Origin: Bacteroidales bacterium
GTDB lineage: Bacteria; Bacteroidota; Bacteroidia; Bacteroidales; Muribaculaceae
Direction: 5' to 3'
Assembly (NCBI GenBank): GCA_022768005.1
Contig: JALEMF010000119.1
Coordinates: 1 to 46,367, forward strand
DNA length: 46,367 nt
The position numbers were made by a program, and so were the translations under genes. Of the stretch, positions 45,928 through 46,367 are shown in pieces (positions within the stretch are counted from its first letter, which is position 1; the number at the start of each line of letters is the position of its first letter). The notes under the pieces are model-generated. The model made no database searches. It worked only from the letters and a program-made list of their open reading frames with translations, and had not been told where the DNA came from.

Positions 45928-46367
45928 CTTTTTCTTGTTACATTATTATCTTGCAAAAAGTACTCTATTTAATAATATTAATATCGACTCAACATAAATT
46001 ATTAAAGTTTATCTTCAAGCAACAAAAAGAAATAAAAATTGATATCCCGGTAGTGTTGCTGATGCAAAGTTAATCATTATTTTCTTACTTTTATAGTTTC
46101 TTTGCGTTGTTATATAAAAATAGCAGACCACAGCGGTTTTATTTAAGACTATTTTCAAATATTATTCGTAATAGGAAAAACATCTGCTGTTAAGAGTGGT
46201 ATAAAGGCACTATTGTAATAATTTACAAAGAGAAGTTCCGGAAGAAGTACACAAACAAAGAGACTCGGCGAGGCTACCTGATGATATAGTCTTTACTTAC
46301 TTTCAACACATCAACTTTTCAACTTTAAGTAAAAAAGCCGTTATTTTTTGTGATTATTTTTGCACTT
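45928..46367. other. Intergenic region with possible structured RNA
   Basis: No convincing gene is seen in these 440 bases. A minus-strand -7 element TAACTTTG (46072-46065) could serve the LTA-synthase-like gene. Several pairings are visible on the plus strand: AGCAGA (46123-46128) with TCTGCT (46183-46188), enclosing CTATT (46149-46153) with AATAG (46170-46174), then AAAGA-ACT (46257-46265) with AGTCTTT (46288-46294). A -7 element TATTTTTG (46355-46362) near the right edge may serve a gene beyond the window. A small RNA is possible but unproven. Confidence 0.35.

Noticed and set aside
46201..46300. Possible tRNA near the right edge
   Set aside because: No acceptor pairing, D loop or TTCGA-type T loop could be assembled.
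1..46367. CRISPR arrays, insertion sequences and prophage genes
   Set aside because: No regularly spaced repeats, transposase or phage structural motifs were seen in any part of the window.

Overview
The window is chromosomal DNA of a Gram-negative anaerobe of the Bacteroidota, most likely a gut member of the Bacteroidales (a Muribaculaceae-, Barnesiella- or Porphyromonadaceae-like lineage; the genus cannot be fixed from sequence reading alone). The evidence is the AT-rich composition, promoters of the Bacteroides type (TTG, about 19-22 bases, TAnnTTTG) in front of many genes, an oxygen-sensitive class III ribonucleotide reductase, SusD/BtuG-era surface lipoproteins, type IX secretion (T9SS) C-terminal sorting domains, and a wealth of outer-membrane systems. 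No rRNA, CRISPR array, phage, insertion sequence or pseudogene was seen; there is one tRNA.

Region 1 (1-2.2 kb): typA/bipA, with a predicted structured leader. Region 2 (2.2-12 kb, minus strand): a cobalamin (B12) riboswitch with its own promoter drives a six-gene surface operon: BtuB-like TonB receptor, BtuG-like lipoprotein propeller, a T9SS-tailed unknown protein, a T9SS-tailed Ig/propeller protein, a lipoprotein of unknown function, and a second T9SS-tailed propeller. A strong terminator-like hairpin lies inside the operon before the last two genes. Region 3 (12.1-15.1 kb, plus): a BamA/TamA-like barrel and a phosphoethanolamine-transferase-like membrane enzyme. Region 4 (15.1-18.4 kb): nrdD-nrdG and a tRNA-Gln(CUG) gene on the opposite strand.

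Region 5 (18.4-26.4 kb, minus): a tightly packed run, SPOR protein, folE, SGNH hydrolase, MBOAT acyltransferase, aroE, YeiH-like transporter and comEC, with tpiA upstream behind its own terminator. Region 6 (26.6-35.8 kb): hpt-adk, HU (minus), mlaE-mlaF, and a tripartite RND efflux operon. Region 7 (35.9-38.8 kb, plus): an ADP-ribose-themed cluster, an NrtR-type Nudix regulator, an ADP-ribosylglycohydrolase with all catalytic motifs, and a vWA protein fused to a macro-like domain; near-identical 18-base repeats bracket the nrtR promoter and a degenerate third copy precedes the second transcription unit. This is the best candidate for a little-described system. Region 8 (38.8-46.4 kb): a tricorn-like protease, surE, and a minus-strand operon of LTA-synthase-like enzyme, PAP2 phosphatase and a DUF486 membrane protein, followed by 440 bases without a convincing gene.

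In functional terms the window mixes housekeeping (translation GTPase, nucleotide synthesis and salvage, glycolysis, shikimate pathway) with envelope work (B12 capture, lipid transport, efflux, lipid or glycan head-group modification).
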